Positions 1 through 8,224 of a stretch of 13,814 nucleotides of DNA are shown here, in pieces. Source of the stretch: Bacteroidaceae bacterium (GTDB taxonomy: Bacteria; Bacteroidota; Bacteroidia; Bacteroidales; Bacteroidaceae); assembly GCA_017548225.1 (NCBI GenBank), contig JAFYMV010000077.1, positions 1-13,814 on the forward strand. The letters run 5' to 3'. Under the pieces are notes generated by a model, which saw only the letters and a list, made by a program, of their open reading frames with translations, was not told the DNA's origin and ran no database searches. How positions within the stretch are numbered: position 1 is the first letter of the stretch; the number at the start of each line of letters is the position of its first letter. The translations under genes and the position numbers were made by a program.

Positions 1-51
1 AAAGTGCGCGAAAAGCAAAGTTTACCCTACCATTTTCCCCATAAGCAAACA

Positions 52-84
52 AAAAGAGAGGACACCTAAGGTATCCTCTCTTTT
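52..84 (-). terminator. Intrinsic terminator of the small outer-membrane protein gene
   Basis: An inverted repeat pairs positions 52-62 with 74-84 (AAAAGAGAGGA against TCCTCTCTTTT). The stem extends inward at 64-66/70-72 with one mismatch and a TAA loop. On the minus strand it ends in a T run, 20 nt past the stop codon of the gene at 105-536. The arm sequence GAGAGGACA recurs in the hairpins at 10918-10951 and 13594-13626. Confidence 0.8.
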
Positions 85-104
85 ATTCTAAATCGCAGTT
101 AGGA

Positions 105-536
105 TTAGAAGCAGTACTTAACGCCAAATCCGAAGTTACCACCCCAGAAACCAACGCCACCAATCAAGTTAAGACCAGGGCGATAGTCCAAAGATACTGC
201 CAAGGGGAAGTCGATGGGAAGACGGTACTCAAGACCTACAACACCCTCTGCGCCAAGGCCGAAATAGCCATTACCAAGATTTGCGTAAGCACCTGCACCA
301 TAGTAGAGGTGGAAGCCCTCACCGATAACGGGCTGCTGCCACTCGTAAACAGCATCGATAGCCAAACCGTTACCATAGAGTGAAAGACCAGCCTCGATAG
401 CATTAGCACCCATGTTCTGCTTTGCAGTCAAACCGCTAAAGCCACCACCACGAAGACCTACTGCCCAGTTATAATCCTGTGCACTAACTGACAAAGTTGC
501 AACCATAAGGGCTGCCATTACCAAAAACTTTTTCAT
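105..536 (-). CDS. Small outer-membrane beta-barrel protein
   Basis: This 143-residue protein is probably a secreted small outer-membrane porin-like or opacity-type barrel; its substrate or ligand is unknown. Residues 1-19 form a signal peptide (basic MKK start, hydrophobic core, cleavage after SVSA before QDYN). The mature part, about 124 residues, is rich in Gly, Tyr and Phe with alternating hydrophobic residues, and it ends in FGFGVKYCF. A terminal aromatic residue is typical of outer-membrane barrels recognised by the BAM machinery. The length would suit roughly 6-8 strands. The ATG is supported by a Bacteroidetes promoter at 565-596 about 30 nt upstream, and a terminator follows at 52-84, so it is a single-gene transcript. 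The barrel call is based on composition; I do not recognise a named family. Confidence 0.75.
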   Translation of the reverse strand: MKKFLVMAALMVATLSVSAQDYNWAVGLRGGGFSGLTAKQNMGANAIEAGLSLYGNGLAIDAVYEWQQPVIGEGFHLYYGAGAYANLGNGYFGLGAEGVVGLEYRLPIDFPLAVSLDYRPGLNLIGGVGFWGGNFGFGVKYCF

Positions 537-564
537 AATCTTTAATTAAGTTTAATTTTCACGA

Positions 565-596
565 CAAAGATAGTGCAAGGTTAGCGAAAACGCAAA
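565..596 (-). promoter_or_regulatory. Bacteroidetes-type promoter for the barrel gene
   Basis: On the minus strand a TTTG box (plus-strand CAAA, 593-596) is followed after 20 nt by TATCTTTG (plus-strand CAAAGATA, 565-572). This fits the -33 TTTG / -7 TAnnTTTG pattern of the Bacteroidetes primary sigma factor. The start codon lies about 29 nt beyond the -7 box. Confidence 0.75.
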
Positions 597-666
597 TATT
601 TTTTTTACAATTTTTATGACGAAAACAGATTAAATTTAACAACATTCTCGACCTTCTTTCAAAACA

Positions 667-690
667 AAAGCCGAGCTATTGCCCGGCTTT
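667..690 (-). terminator. Terminator of the first CotH-like gene
   Basis: AAAGCCG (667-673) pairs with CGGCTTT (684-690). Two further G-C pairs sit inside a mismatch, with a TATT loop. On the minus strand it lies about 20 nt past the stop codon at 711 and is followed by a T-rich stretch. Confidence 0.75.
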
Positions 691-710
691 ATACTATTTC
701 CGTAATAGGG

Positions 711-3700
711 TTATTCCACTACCACTTTTCGCTTGTTCACGATATACACTCCCTTGCTCAATCCATTAAGCGAGGTAGCCTGCCTACGCACCAATCTACC
801 ATGAGTGTCGTAAATGTCGGCAGGCCAGCACGGAGTTTGAGTCATGATGGTAGCAGACTCGGTTATCTGCTCCTCCTTGACTTCAAAAGCAAGACTACAC
901 CCCTGCATGGTTTCTTCAAAGGCATTGGCAGTAACGAAACGAACATTCTCCACATTCAAGGAGTAGTTACCGGCCAATAAGGCTGAAGTTTCGCTCAACG
1001 AGAGGGTAAAGAGCACTCCCTCGGTATCCGAGATCTTGGCATTGCTGGGCGAATAGCCTATTACGCGGTAGGTGTTTTGACCTATGCGACGGCCTGTCAT
1101 CACATGCTGACTTGTACGAGATGAGAGCGTAATAGAGGCACTGCCATCAAGCAAAGCAAAGGCTTCAGGAAGAACAAAATCCATAGAATAGGCGATGTAG
1201 GGGGTATCGCTAGTAACCGAGACCGCCACTTCCCAACCATTTGCAGTATAGTTAACCTCAAGGGTGGGAGCAACCTCTACCGCAGTAGCGCGCAGGGGAG
1301 TACTCTTAGCCTCCTCTGAGGGCAACACAGGCGCCATGTCATCAATGTCGATATCGTAGATATTTGCAGCCTCCTCATCATCGCCCCACTGCGCGGCACT
1401 ACGCTGACGGCTACGAGCTTGCTTTGCCTGCTCATCCTCGATAAGCAGATTTATCCAAGTAAAGTCGCTCAATGAGACCTCTTCATCATAGTCCACATCT
1501 GCCTGATAGTCGAGCATATCCTCCTCTGGAGCGCCAAACAACGCAGAGAGCATATACTCGGCATCCACCGCATTGACTGCGCCATCTCCATTAAGGTCAC
1601 CATAGGTAAAGGGCTCCTTCGCATCGGGAGCATACGAGGGGAGATTATTCTTTATGTACTCAGCACGCTGGCGGAGCCATGACTTCATATTGGCAACATT
1701 ATTCTCGTAATAATCGCCATCCCCCCACATCGTGGCATTATGTTCAAACGAGCTACGAGCATAAGCATAATAGTCGTCCACAAAGTCGATAAGTTCGTCC
1801 AAATGCTTATCCATAAACTCGTCCCACAGCTTAGCGTAGCGGTATTGCACCCACTCGCTGGAGCGCAATATATCAGAATAAAAATCAGCGCCTACATTCT
1901 GAACATAGCTAAAGAGGTCTCTCTCAGCCCCACTAACACAATAGCTACGACCACTTTCGTATCCATAAGCCCAGTCGAAATCCCACGCAGGGCCAAAGAC
2001 ATAGCGGCGTGTCATGTACCCCATATCTTCTCGTGAGAGGAAGGTGCTCTTGGGGTGTCCCAACTCGGTATTGAGCACCAAGTCGTTGACCAGCATATAG
2101 CGCACGAGCATATCCACATCGACAAAGCGCTCGTAATTGGCATTGTTGTATACCGCTGTTTCGAAACGGTTGAACTCAGCCTTTATACCTTCGTAGCTAA
2201 GGTCGGTTTCATCGGTAGGGAGCCAATACCCATAATAATACTCAAACTCGGGCGCCTTGATATTGACAGGAAGTCCATACGAAGTAGAGCGGAATTGACC
2301 CTCTTCTGAATAGGAGTCAAGTTCAAAGAGTGCCGCTTGTAATTCATCGTCAAAGTCCACACTATTATTGGCCATGCCCACCTTTTGGGTAAAGAAGTAG
2401 CTACCGCGATACTCACCGTTTATATAGAGTTCTACGGGCACCACATCGTTGGCCGTCTGCAAGCCCACCATACGGGCTATCTTGTGAGCCACAGGATTGG
2501 TCATGAGCGAACCGGATTGCGCTTGAGGGATAAGGTTCCAGTTCTTACCCTTCTTCATGCCGAAAGGCTTTTGCGACTCTTCGAACTTCAGACGGTAGGG
2601 GTTCTTGGGGCTATCATAATAAACATACTCACCAGTTTCACTATCGTAGTAGGAGTATGCTCCTCCCCAGCTGCTATTACCGCGTCCCTTAATCTTCACC
2701 GTTTCTGAGAAATCGTAGTCATCCCACACGCCATTGCCTTCAAATGTAATATCCGCATTGAGATAATACTCCTTGCTCGAAACTATTTCACCATTCTCAA
2801 TATCAATATAGATGCAGGGCACTGAAGTGGCTTGGTCGGTAAGCCAGTTAATATGCACAGGCACTTCGCGTCCCATAGGCACCATTTGATAAGCATATTT
2901 GGCGGGGTGCAATAGTTCGGGCTCGCTGGTAATACCGGTCACCTCATATAGCTTCAACTCGGCAAGGCAGAGGTAGTTCTTATGGCCTACACTACTTGCT
3001 ATAAAGCGCAAATAGCGATATTCCCCACCGAGATTAATAGCGGGCGAAGTGAATTCATACCCAGTTCTTGATGCAGGCAAGCCATCATCATAGCCAAGTG
3101 TAGTTATCTCTTCCCACCAATAGCCATCATTGGACGCCTCAATAACCCACTCATTAATGTCGTATTTTTTATTATCTCGACCAACATACCAGAACTGAAA
3201 CTCAGAGATAGATCGGGGCAATTCCACAGATATATATGCAGGTTGTGACACATTAGCTCCTGCCGACTCCCATCGAGAATGAAAGATTGAAGAATTATTT
3301 CCGTCAAACAAATTCGCAAAACCTTCATTTGATGCTGGAGGCTCATTCGTCGAGAGCATATCCTCCGTGAGGGGAATCTCACTCACCCCTGTTTCGGGCT
3401 CGCTCCACACCTCGTCGCTAATCTTCTCCATAGAGAGGCGCTGATATCCGGGCAAACTCAAGGTATACACCACATCATTGGCAAAGCGCAGGCGCGACAC
3501 CTCACTCTCTTGCTCCTTACCATTCACATAAGCTACGGCTCCGGCCATGTCCATTTCAAACAGCGGAGTCAGGTACTTGCCAATACCACTCACCGTGGCC
3601 GCCACGCCATCAGCAGAGATCGTAGCCTCAACATCACGATAGAGCTGATCATTGCGCTTGTCATCCAGTTCGAACTTGGTGAACTGCGGATACTCGGGGA

Positions 3701-3923
3701 CAGAATCACTCACATCCAACACCTGTGCGGCAGTCCATGAGATAACACTATCACTCTCCAGCGTGAGGGTGTATGCCCCACCACCTTTGTCCACCGACTT
3801 GACATACTCCTTAGGATAGCCCAACACACTACCGTCGGTGAGGTATACATAATAGTTATCCTGTGCACTGATGCCCAAGAACGATGCCAACAATATGAGT
3901 GACAACAAGATACGGGTACGCAT
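711..3923 (-). CDS. Secreted CotH-kinase family protein with F5/8C, dockerin, cohesin-like and sorting domains
   Basis: This 1070-residue surface or secreted protein has a signal peptide at residues 1-20 (cleavage near ISAQ-DN). A bacteroidal N-terminal region (about 21-165) follows, then an F5/8 type C, discoidin-like region (about 175-332, with NLFDGN and a YRYLRFIAS strand). The CotH domain (about 345-690) contains KGRGNSSW (412-419), FGMKKGKNWNL and GPAWDFDW (644-651); the paired Asp residues match the metal-binding region of CotH kinases. A type I dockerin starts at GDLNGDGAVNAVD (775-787). A cohesin-like beta domain (about 885-1020) and a sorting tail (about 1034-1070, GVYIVN) complete it. 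CotH proteins are atypical protein kinases in Bacillus spores; activity here is inferred, and the substrate is unknown. The next gene upstream is a paralog lacking the F5/8C region. The start is supported by the promoter at 3966-3996. Confidence 0.88.
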   Translation of the reverse strand: MRTRILLSLILLASFLGISAQDNYYVYLTDGSVLGYPKEYVKSVDKGGGAYTLTLESDSVISWTAAQVLDVSDSVPEYPQFTKFELDDKRNDQLYRDVEATISADGVAATVSGIGKYLTPLFEMDMAGAVAYVNGKEQESEVSRLRFANDVVYTLSLPGYQRLSMEKISDEVWSEPETGVSEIPLTEDMLSTNEPPASNEGFANLFDGNNSSIFHSRWESAGANVSQPAYISVELPRSISEFQFWYVGRDNKKYDINEWVIEASNDGYWWEEITTLGYDDGLPASRTGYEFTSPAINLGGEYRYLRFIASSVGHKNYLCLAELKLYEVTGITSEPELLHPAKYAYQMVPMGREVPVHINWLTDQATSVPCIYIDIENGEIVSSKEYYLNADITFEGNGVWDDYDFSETVKIKGRGNSSWGGAYSYYDSETGEYVYYDSPKNPYRLKFEESQKPFGMKKGKNWNLIPQAQSGSLMTNPVAHKIARMVGLQTANDVVPVELYINGEYRGSYFFTQKVGMANNSVDFDDELQAALFELDSYSEEGQFRSTSYGLPVNIKAPEFEYYYGYWLPTDETDLSYEGIKAEFNRFETAVYNNANYERFVDVDMLVRYMLVNDLVLNTELGHPKSTFLSREDMGYMTRRYVFGPAWDFDWAYGYESGRSYCVSGAERDLFSYVQNVGADFYSDILRSSEWVQYRYAKLWDEFMDKHLDELIDFVDDYYAYARSSFEHNATMWGDGDYYENNVANMKSWLRQRAEYIKNNLPSYAPDAKEPFTYGDLNGDGAVNAVDAEYMLSALFGAPEEDMLDYQADVDYDEEVSLSDFTWINLLIEDEQAKQARSRQRSAAQWGDDEEAANIYDIDIDDMAPVLPSEEAKSTPLRATAVEVAPTLEVNYTANGWEVAVSVTSDTPYIAYSMDFVLPEAFALLDGSASITLSSRTSQHVMTGRRIGQNTYRVIGYSPSNAKISDTEGVLFTLSLSETSALLAGNYSLNVENVRFVTANAFEETMQGCSLAFEVKEEQITESATIMTQTPCWPADIYDTHGRLVRRQATSLNGLSKGVYIVNKRKVVVE

Positions 3924-3965
3924 GATATTTAATGTATTATGTTATTATAAGCATAAGTGAATAGG

Positions 3966-3996
3966 CAAAGGTAGCATAAATAGTTTTATTTACAAA
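3966..3996 (-). promoter_or_regulatory. Bacteroidetes-type promoter, first CotH-like gene
   Basis: On the minus strand TTTG (plus-strand CAAA, 3993-3996) is separated by 19 nt from TACCTTTG (plus-strand CAAAGGTA, 3966-3973). The surrounding sequence is almost the same as that of the paralog's promoter at 6726-6756, so each copy carries its own start signal. The leader to the ATG at 3923 is about 35 nt. Confidence 0.8.
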
Positions 3997-4051
3997 AAAT
4001 AAGACTTCCTTTGCTTATTTTAGTTCTCGTACTACATATTCGTTTAACCCA

Positions 4052-6697
4052 TCACCATACCATCTTACTATCGTTTACGATATAGACGCCTCTACTTAAT
4101 CCCAAGAACGTAGTCGTCTGCTTGCGTACCAATCGTCCACTAAGATCATAGATATCAGCGGGAATAACACCCCTCCCCGCCATGAGCGGATTTAAATTTG
4201 TCGGAGAGTCCATATCCATACCAAAAGTAATTTGAGCACTGGGGACACTCTCCTCAAAAGCGTTTTCTGTAACGAAACGCACATTTGTCACACTAACCGT
4301 ATAAGTTTCTGCCGTCATTGAAAAGGCATCACCTAATGAAATAGTAAAAATCTCTCCTTCTGCTTCATCCATAGCCCTATTGATAGAAGAGTAACCTATT
4401 ACACGATATACCCCACCATCGACCACATTACCCGTTACCACAAATGAAGCGTGTGAAATACGTTCATGAAGCGTGATGAATGGATCACCATCCACCAATA
4501 AGTTTTCAGGGATAATAAAGTCCATTGAGAACGCGATGTACGGAGTAGAGTTAGTGACTGATACACTAATGCCCAATTCACTATCACCACATAATTCGTC
4601 AAACGAAAGTTTCAACTCGCTTGCCTGAGAAGCCGCACGCAAGGGAGCAGCTTGAGCATAATCACCCGTTGAAGGGAGCAATGTTACCATGTCGTCAATA
4701 TCGAAGTCCCAAATAGTGTCCACCTCTTCCTCTTCGATATTCCACACCCCATCACGACGCTGACGACTGCGAGCATCAGCTCCCTGTTCGTCCTGCGCCA
4801 AAAGATTGACCCACATAAGATCGCTCAGCGACACCTCACCGTCGGCATCAGCATCGGCTTGACTGGGTCTCACATCATACCCAGGAGCGCCCAATAAACA
4901 TGAAATCATATACTCGATATCAATATTATTGACAGCACCATCTCCATTGAGATCACCATAGGCAAAAGGTTCTTGTGCATCGGGAGAATATGAGGGGAGA
5001 CTATTCTTTATATATTTGGCACGCGCTTCGAGCCACAGTTTCATATAAGTCTTATTCGCAAGGTAGCTTGCACCATCACCCCATATTTCATTATTATGTT
5101 CAAACGAGCTATGAGCATAGGCATAGTAGTCATCAACAAAGTCAATAAGCTCCGCCAAATGCTTATCCATAAACTCGTCCCATAGTTTGGAATAGTGATA
5201 CTGTATCCACTCACTAGATCTCAAGAGAGTACGATAAAATAGGTTTCCCGAACTCGTGGAGCTTTCACTAAACAAATTAATTTTAGACCAGCGCTTGCAA
5301 TACGATGATTCTCCGTCGTAACCATAAGCCCAGTCAAAATCCCACGCTGGCCCTAGGACATACCGACTAGCCATGTGCCCCATATTCTCTCGCGAAAGAT
5401 ATGCGCTCTTAGGGTGTTGCAACTCTCTATTGAGTGTCAAATCATTGACCAGCATGTAACGCACGAGCATGTCTACATCAACGAAGCGTTCAAAATTAGC
5501 ATTATTGTATACCGCCGTTTCGAAACGGTTAAACTCCGTTTTTACGCCATTGTAGTCTAGGTAGGTTTCATCCTCTCCAAAGTCAGGAGCCTTGATATTG
5601 ACAGGGAGTTTATATGAATCCGATTTAAATTGTCCTACTTCTGAATAGACATCAAGTTCAAAGAGCGCCGCCATAGACTCATCATCAAAGTCCACACTGT
5701 TATTGGCCATGCCCACCTTTTGGGTAAAGAAGTAGCTACCACGATAATCGCCGTTCATATAGAGCTCTACGGGCACCACATCGTTGGCCGTCTGCAAGCC
5801 TACCATACGAGCAATCTTATGGGCTACGGGGTTGGTCATGAGCGAACCTTTCTGCGCCTGTGCTATGAGGTTCCAATTCTTACCCTTCTTCATACCGAAA
5901 GGTTGTACCGATTTAGAGAATTTTAAGCGATAAGGTTTTTTGGCAAAGTCCCAACTTGTATTGCCACGCCCTTTAATCATCACTGAGCTTTCAAAATCGT
6001 AGTCATCCCACACGCCATTACCCTTAACAATAATATCTGCATTGAGGTAGACCTCCTTACTCGTTACCGTGGCACCGTTTTCAACATTAATATCAATGCG
6101 TGGCACCGATGTAGCATGATCAGTGAGCCAGTCAATATGCACGAGCACTTCGCGCCCCATAGGCACCATCTGGAAGGCGCCACTACTCTTCTCTTTCGAA
6201 AGACACTTGTAGTTAGGATATCCTAAGGTATACACCACATCTTTGGCAAAGCGCAGGCGCGACAGCCCGCTCTCTTGCTCCTTACCATTCACATAGGCTA
6301 CAGCTCCGTCCTTATCCATCTCAAACAGCGGGGTCAAGTACTTGCCAATACCGCTCACCGTAGCCGTCACTCCATCGACAGAGATTGTAGCTTCAACATC
6401 ACGATACAATTGGTCGTTAAGCTTGTCATCCAACACAAACCTTGTGAACTGCGGATAAACGGGCGACTCCTTACTAACCACATTTACCTCTGTAGATTTC
6501 CAAGAAACGACACTATCATTCACCAATGTGAGTGTATATTCTTGGCTATCATTATTCATCCCCTTGACCAAATTCTCAGGGTAACCATACACACTGCCAT
6601 TGGTGAGGTATACATAAAAGATGTCGGTATCTTGCGCGCCAACCTTAGTCAACAACGAAACCAGCATTATCCCCAACAACGCGAATCGAACACGCAT
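4052..6697 (-). CDS. Secreted CotH-kinase family protein with dockerin, cohesin-like and sorting domains (paralog)
   Basis: This 881-residue paralog of the neighbouring gene starts at MRVRFALLG and has a signal peptide (about 1-22, ending KVGAQ). It carries the same N-terminal region (about 23-165), then passes directly into the CotH domain (about 178-500) without the F5/8C region. KGRGNTSW is at 242-249 and GPAWDFDW at 449-456. A type I dockerin begins at GDLNGDGAVNNID (581-593). A cohesin-like domain (about 690-835) and a sorting tail (about 846-881, GVYIVN) follow. Several blocks, such as the stretch around MTNPVAHKIARMVGLQTAND, are identical in both copies. An in-frame ATG at 6739 is rejected as the start: it lies upstream of the -7 box at 6726-6733 and so would not be in the transcript. 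Secretion through a sorting-signal pathway and attachment through the dockerin are inferred. Confidence 0.87.
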   Translation of the reverse strand: MRVRFALLGIMLVSLLTKVGAQDTDIFYVYLTNGSVYGYPENLVKGMNNDSQEYTLTLVNDSVVSWKSTEVNVVSKESPVYPQFTRFVLDDKLNDQLYRDVEATISVDGVTATVSGIGKYLTPLFEMDKDGAVAYVNGKEQESGLSRLRFAKDVVYTLGYPNYKCLSKEKSSGAFQMVPMGREVLVHIDWLTDHATSVPRIDINVENGATVTSKEVYLNADIIVKGNGVWDDYDFESSVMIKGRGNTSWDFAKKPYRLKFSKSVQPFGMKKGKNWNLIAQAQKGSLMTNPVAHKIARMVGLQTANDVVPVELYMNGDYRGSYFFTQKVGMANNSVDFDDESMAALFELDVYSEVGQFKSDSYKLPVNIKAPDFGEDETYLDYNGVKTEFNRFETAVYNNANFERFVDVDMLVRYMLVNDLTLNRELQHPKSAYLSRENMGHMASRYVLGPAWDFDWAYGYDGESSYCKRWSKINLFSESSTSSGNLFYRTLLRSSEWIQYHYSKLWDEFMDKHLAELIDFVDDYYAYAHSSFEHNNEIWGDGASYLANKTYMKLWLEARAKYIKNSLPSYSPDAQEPFAYGDLNGDGAVNNIDIEYMISCLLGAPGYDVRPSQADADADGEVSLSDLMWVNLLAQDEQGADARSRQRRDGVWNIEEEEVDTIWDFDIDDMVTLLPSTGDYAQAAPLRAASQASELKLSFDELCGDSELGISVSVTNSTPYIAFSMDFIIPENLLVDGDPFITLHERISHASFVVTGNVVDGGVYRVIGYSSINRAMDEAEGEIFTISLGDAFSMTAETYTVSVTNVRFVTENAFEESVPSAQITFGMDMDSPTNLNPLMAGRGVIPADIYDLSGRLVRKQTTTFLGLSRGVYIVNDSKMVW

Positions 6698-6725
6698 AAA
6701 AATCTTACCTATAAAAATGAGCACG

Positions 6726-6756
6726 CAAAGGTAGCACAAAAGTTTTTATTCACAAA
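6726..6756 (-). promoter_or_regulatory. Bacteroidetes-type promoter, second CotH-like gene
   Basis: On the minus strand TTTG (plus-strand CAAA, 6753-6756) stands 19 nt from TACCTTTG (plus-strand CAAAGGTA, 6726-6733). Transcription would begin near 6719, leaving a leader of about 20 nt before the ATG at 6697. This sets the start codon of the gene. It shares GCAAAGGTAGCA and the T/A-rich spacer with 3966-3996. Confidence 0.8.
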
Positions 6757-6829
6757 AAAACTTGCATCTTTGAATACCTTACATTAAATTCGCAACCCAT
6801 TATAGTTAACACTAAACACAATAGGTATT

Positions 6830-8131
6830 ATGATTTGGAATCCGAACAAAGAATGCATGAGCCGCGATGAGATGCACGCGTTGCAGAGCAAGCGGCTGCA
6901 AAAACTGGTGACATATGTGTATCACAATGTCCCCTTCTACCGCAACAAGATGCAGGCTATGGACCTCTCACCCGAGGACATCCGCAGCATTGACGATATC
7001 GTGAAGCTCCCCTTCACCACCAAGCAGGACTTGCGCGACAACTACCCTTATGGCTTGCAGGCTGCCCCCGCATCAGAGATCGTGCGTGTACATGCCTCGT
7101 CAGGTACTACGGGCAATCCTACCATCGTGGGCTACACCCGTAAGGACCTCGCCGTATGGTCAGAGGTGATGGCCCGCTGCCTCACCGCCTATGGCGTGAC
7201 TCGAGAAGACACCTTCTCTGTGGCTTATGGCTACGGCCTGTTTACAGGCGGATTGGGTGCACACTATGGCGTAGAGAACCTCGGCGCTACGGTAATCCCC
7301 ACCTCTACAGGTAATACCGAGAAGCATATCCGCCTCATACGCGACTTGAAGGTATCGGGCATCGCCTGCACCCCCTCATACGCACTCTACCTGGCCGAGA
7401 CCTTGGACAAGATGGGGCTGACCAAGGAGGACATCGGCTTGCGCATCGGTGCCTTCGGTGCTGAGCCCTGGACAGAGAACATGCGTAAGGAGATTGAGGA
7501 GCGCCTCGGCCTGAAGGGATACAACATCTACGGCTTGAGCGAAATCATGGGTCCTGGCGTATCGTACGAGTGCCAAGAGCAGAACGGCTCACACATCTGT
7601 GAAGACCACTTCTACCCCGAGATCATCAACCCCGACACTTTGGAGCAGCTCCCTCGCGGACAGCAGGGTGAGCTCGTCTTCACCACCCTCACCAAAGAGG
7701 GCATGCCCCTCTTGCGCTACCGCACCAAGGACCTCTGCACGCTGATGGAGGGCAAGTGTGCCTGTGGCCGTACAGCCGTGCGCATGGGTCGCATCATGGG
7801 TCGCAGCGACGACATGCTCATCATCCGCGGTATCAATGTATTCCCCTCACAGGTAGAGAGCGTCATCCTCGAGATGAAGGAGTTTGAGCCGCAATACATG
7901 CTCGTGGTAGACCGCGTGAACAACCTCGATACCCTGCAGGTACAGGTTGAGGTGCGCCGCGACTTCTTCACCGACGATATCGGTAGCATGCTGGGCATGA
8001 AGAAACGCCTTGCCGACCGCCTCAAGAGCGTACTCTCTATCAGTGCCGATGTGAAGCTGATGGAGCCAGGCAGCATCGAGCGCAGCCAGGGCAAGGGCAA
8101 GCATGTGATTGACAATAGAATATTGAAATAG
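6830..8131 (+). CDS. paaK: Phenylacetate-CoA ligase family enzyme (aryl-acid:CoA ligase, AMP-forming)
   Basis: This 433-residue cytoplasmic enzyme would join phenylacetate or a related aryl acid (possibly indoleacetate) to CoA using ATP through an acyl-adenylate. The length is normal for the family. The ATP-binding loop SSGTTGNPT is at residues 90-98. The adenylation motif region YGLSEIMGPG is at about 234-243. The C-terminal domain starts around RSDDMLIIRGINVFPSQVE, typical of PaaK. It runs divergently from the CotH genes. The ACT-domain gene follows after 93 nt on the same strand, and this pair is a common neighbour of indolepyruvate ferredoxin oxidoreductase genes in anaerobes, where it handles aryl-acetyl-CoA from aromatic amino acids. 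Those oxidoreductase genes are not in the window. A weak promoter candidate is CATCTTTG at 6765-6772. Substrate specificity cannot be read from sequence. Confidence 0.9.
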   Translation: MIWNPNKECMSRDEMHALQSKRLQKLVTYVYHNVPFYRNKMQAMDLSPEDIRSIDDIVKLPFTTKQDLRDNYPYGLQAAPASEIVRVHASSGTTGNPTIVGYTRKDLAVWSEVMARCLTAYGVTREDTFSVAYGYGLFTGGLGAHYGVENLGATVIPTSTGNTEKHIRLIRDLKVSGIACTPSYALYLAETLDKMGLTKEDIGLRIGAFGAEPWTENMRKEIEERLGLKGYNIYGLSEIMGPGVSYECQEQNGSHICEDHFYPEIINPDTLEQLPRGQQGELVFTTLTKEGMPLLRYRTKDLCTLMEGKCACGRTAVRMGRIMGRSDDMLIIRGINVFPSQVESVILEMKEFEPQYMLVVDRVNNLDTLQVQVEVRRDFFTDDIGSMLGMKKRLADRLKSVLSISADVKLMEPGSIERSQGKGKHVIDNRILK

Positions 8132-8152
8132 GCCTCCCCCCCCGAAGAGGGG
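8132..8152. repeat. GC-rich intergenic hairpin element with a C8 tract
   Basis: Directly after the paaK stop, a run of eight C (8136-8143) leads into GAAGAGGGGC, giving a C4/G4 hairpin. Its reverse complement (AAGCCCCTCTTCGGGG) matches the element at about 10812-10832. It appears to be a dispersed intergenic element. It lies inside the paaK-ACT spacer and could fold in the mRNA. Confidence 0.5.
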
Positions 8153-8166
8153 CTTACAAGCACAAA

Positions 8167-8201
8167 CCTTGACTGTTGACTGTTGTCTGTTGACCGTTGA
8201 C
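8167..8201 (+). repeat. Heptanucleotide tandem array, five units
   Basis: Five consecutive 7-bp units fit TGTTGAC (CCTTGAC, TGTTGAC, TGTTGTC, TGTTGAC, CGTTGAC). The array ends 23 nt before the ACT gene start codon. In the rotated phase ACTGTTG it resembles the arrays at 8594-8635 and 10466-10486. Confidence 0.8.
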
Positions 8202-8224
8202 ATAATTAAAAAAAGATAAAGAAT

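Noticed and set aside
1740..2708. Plus-strand frames within the CotH genes, similar in both paralogs
   Set aside because: They are mirrored in both copies only because the sense coding sequence is conserved; no independent domain or start signal.
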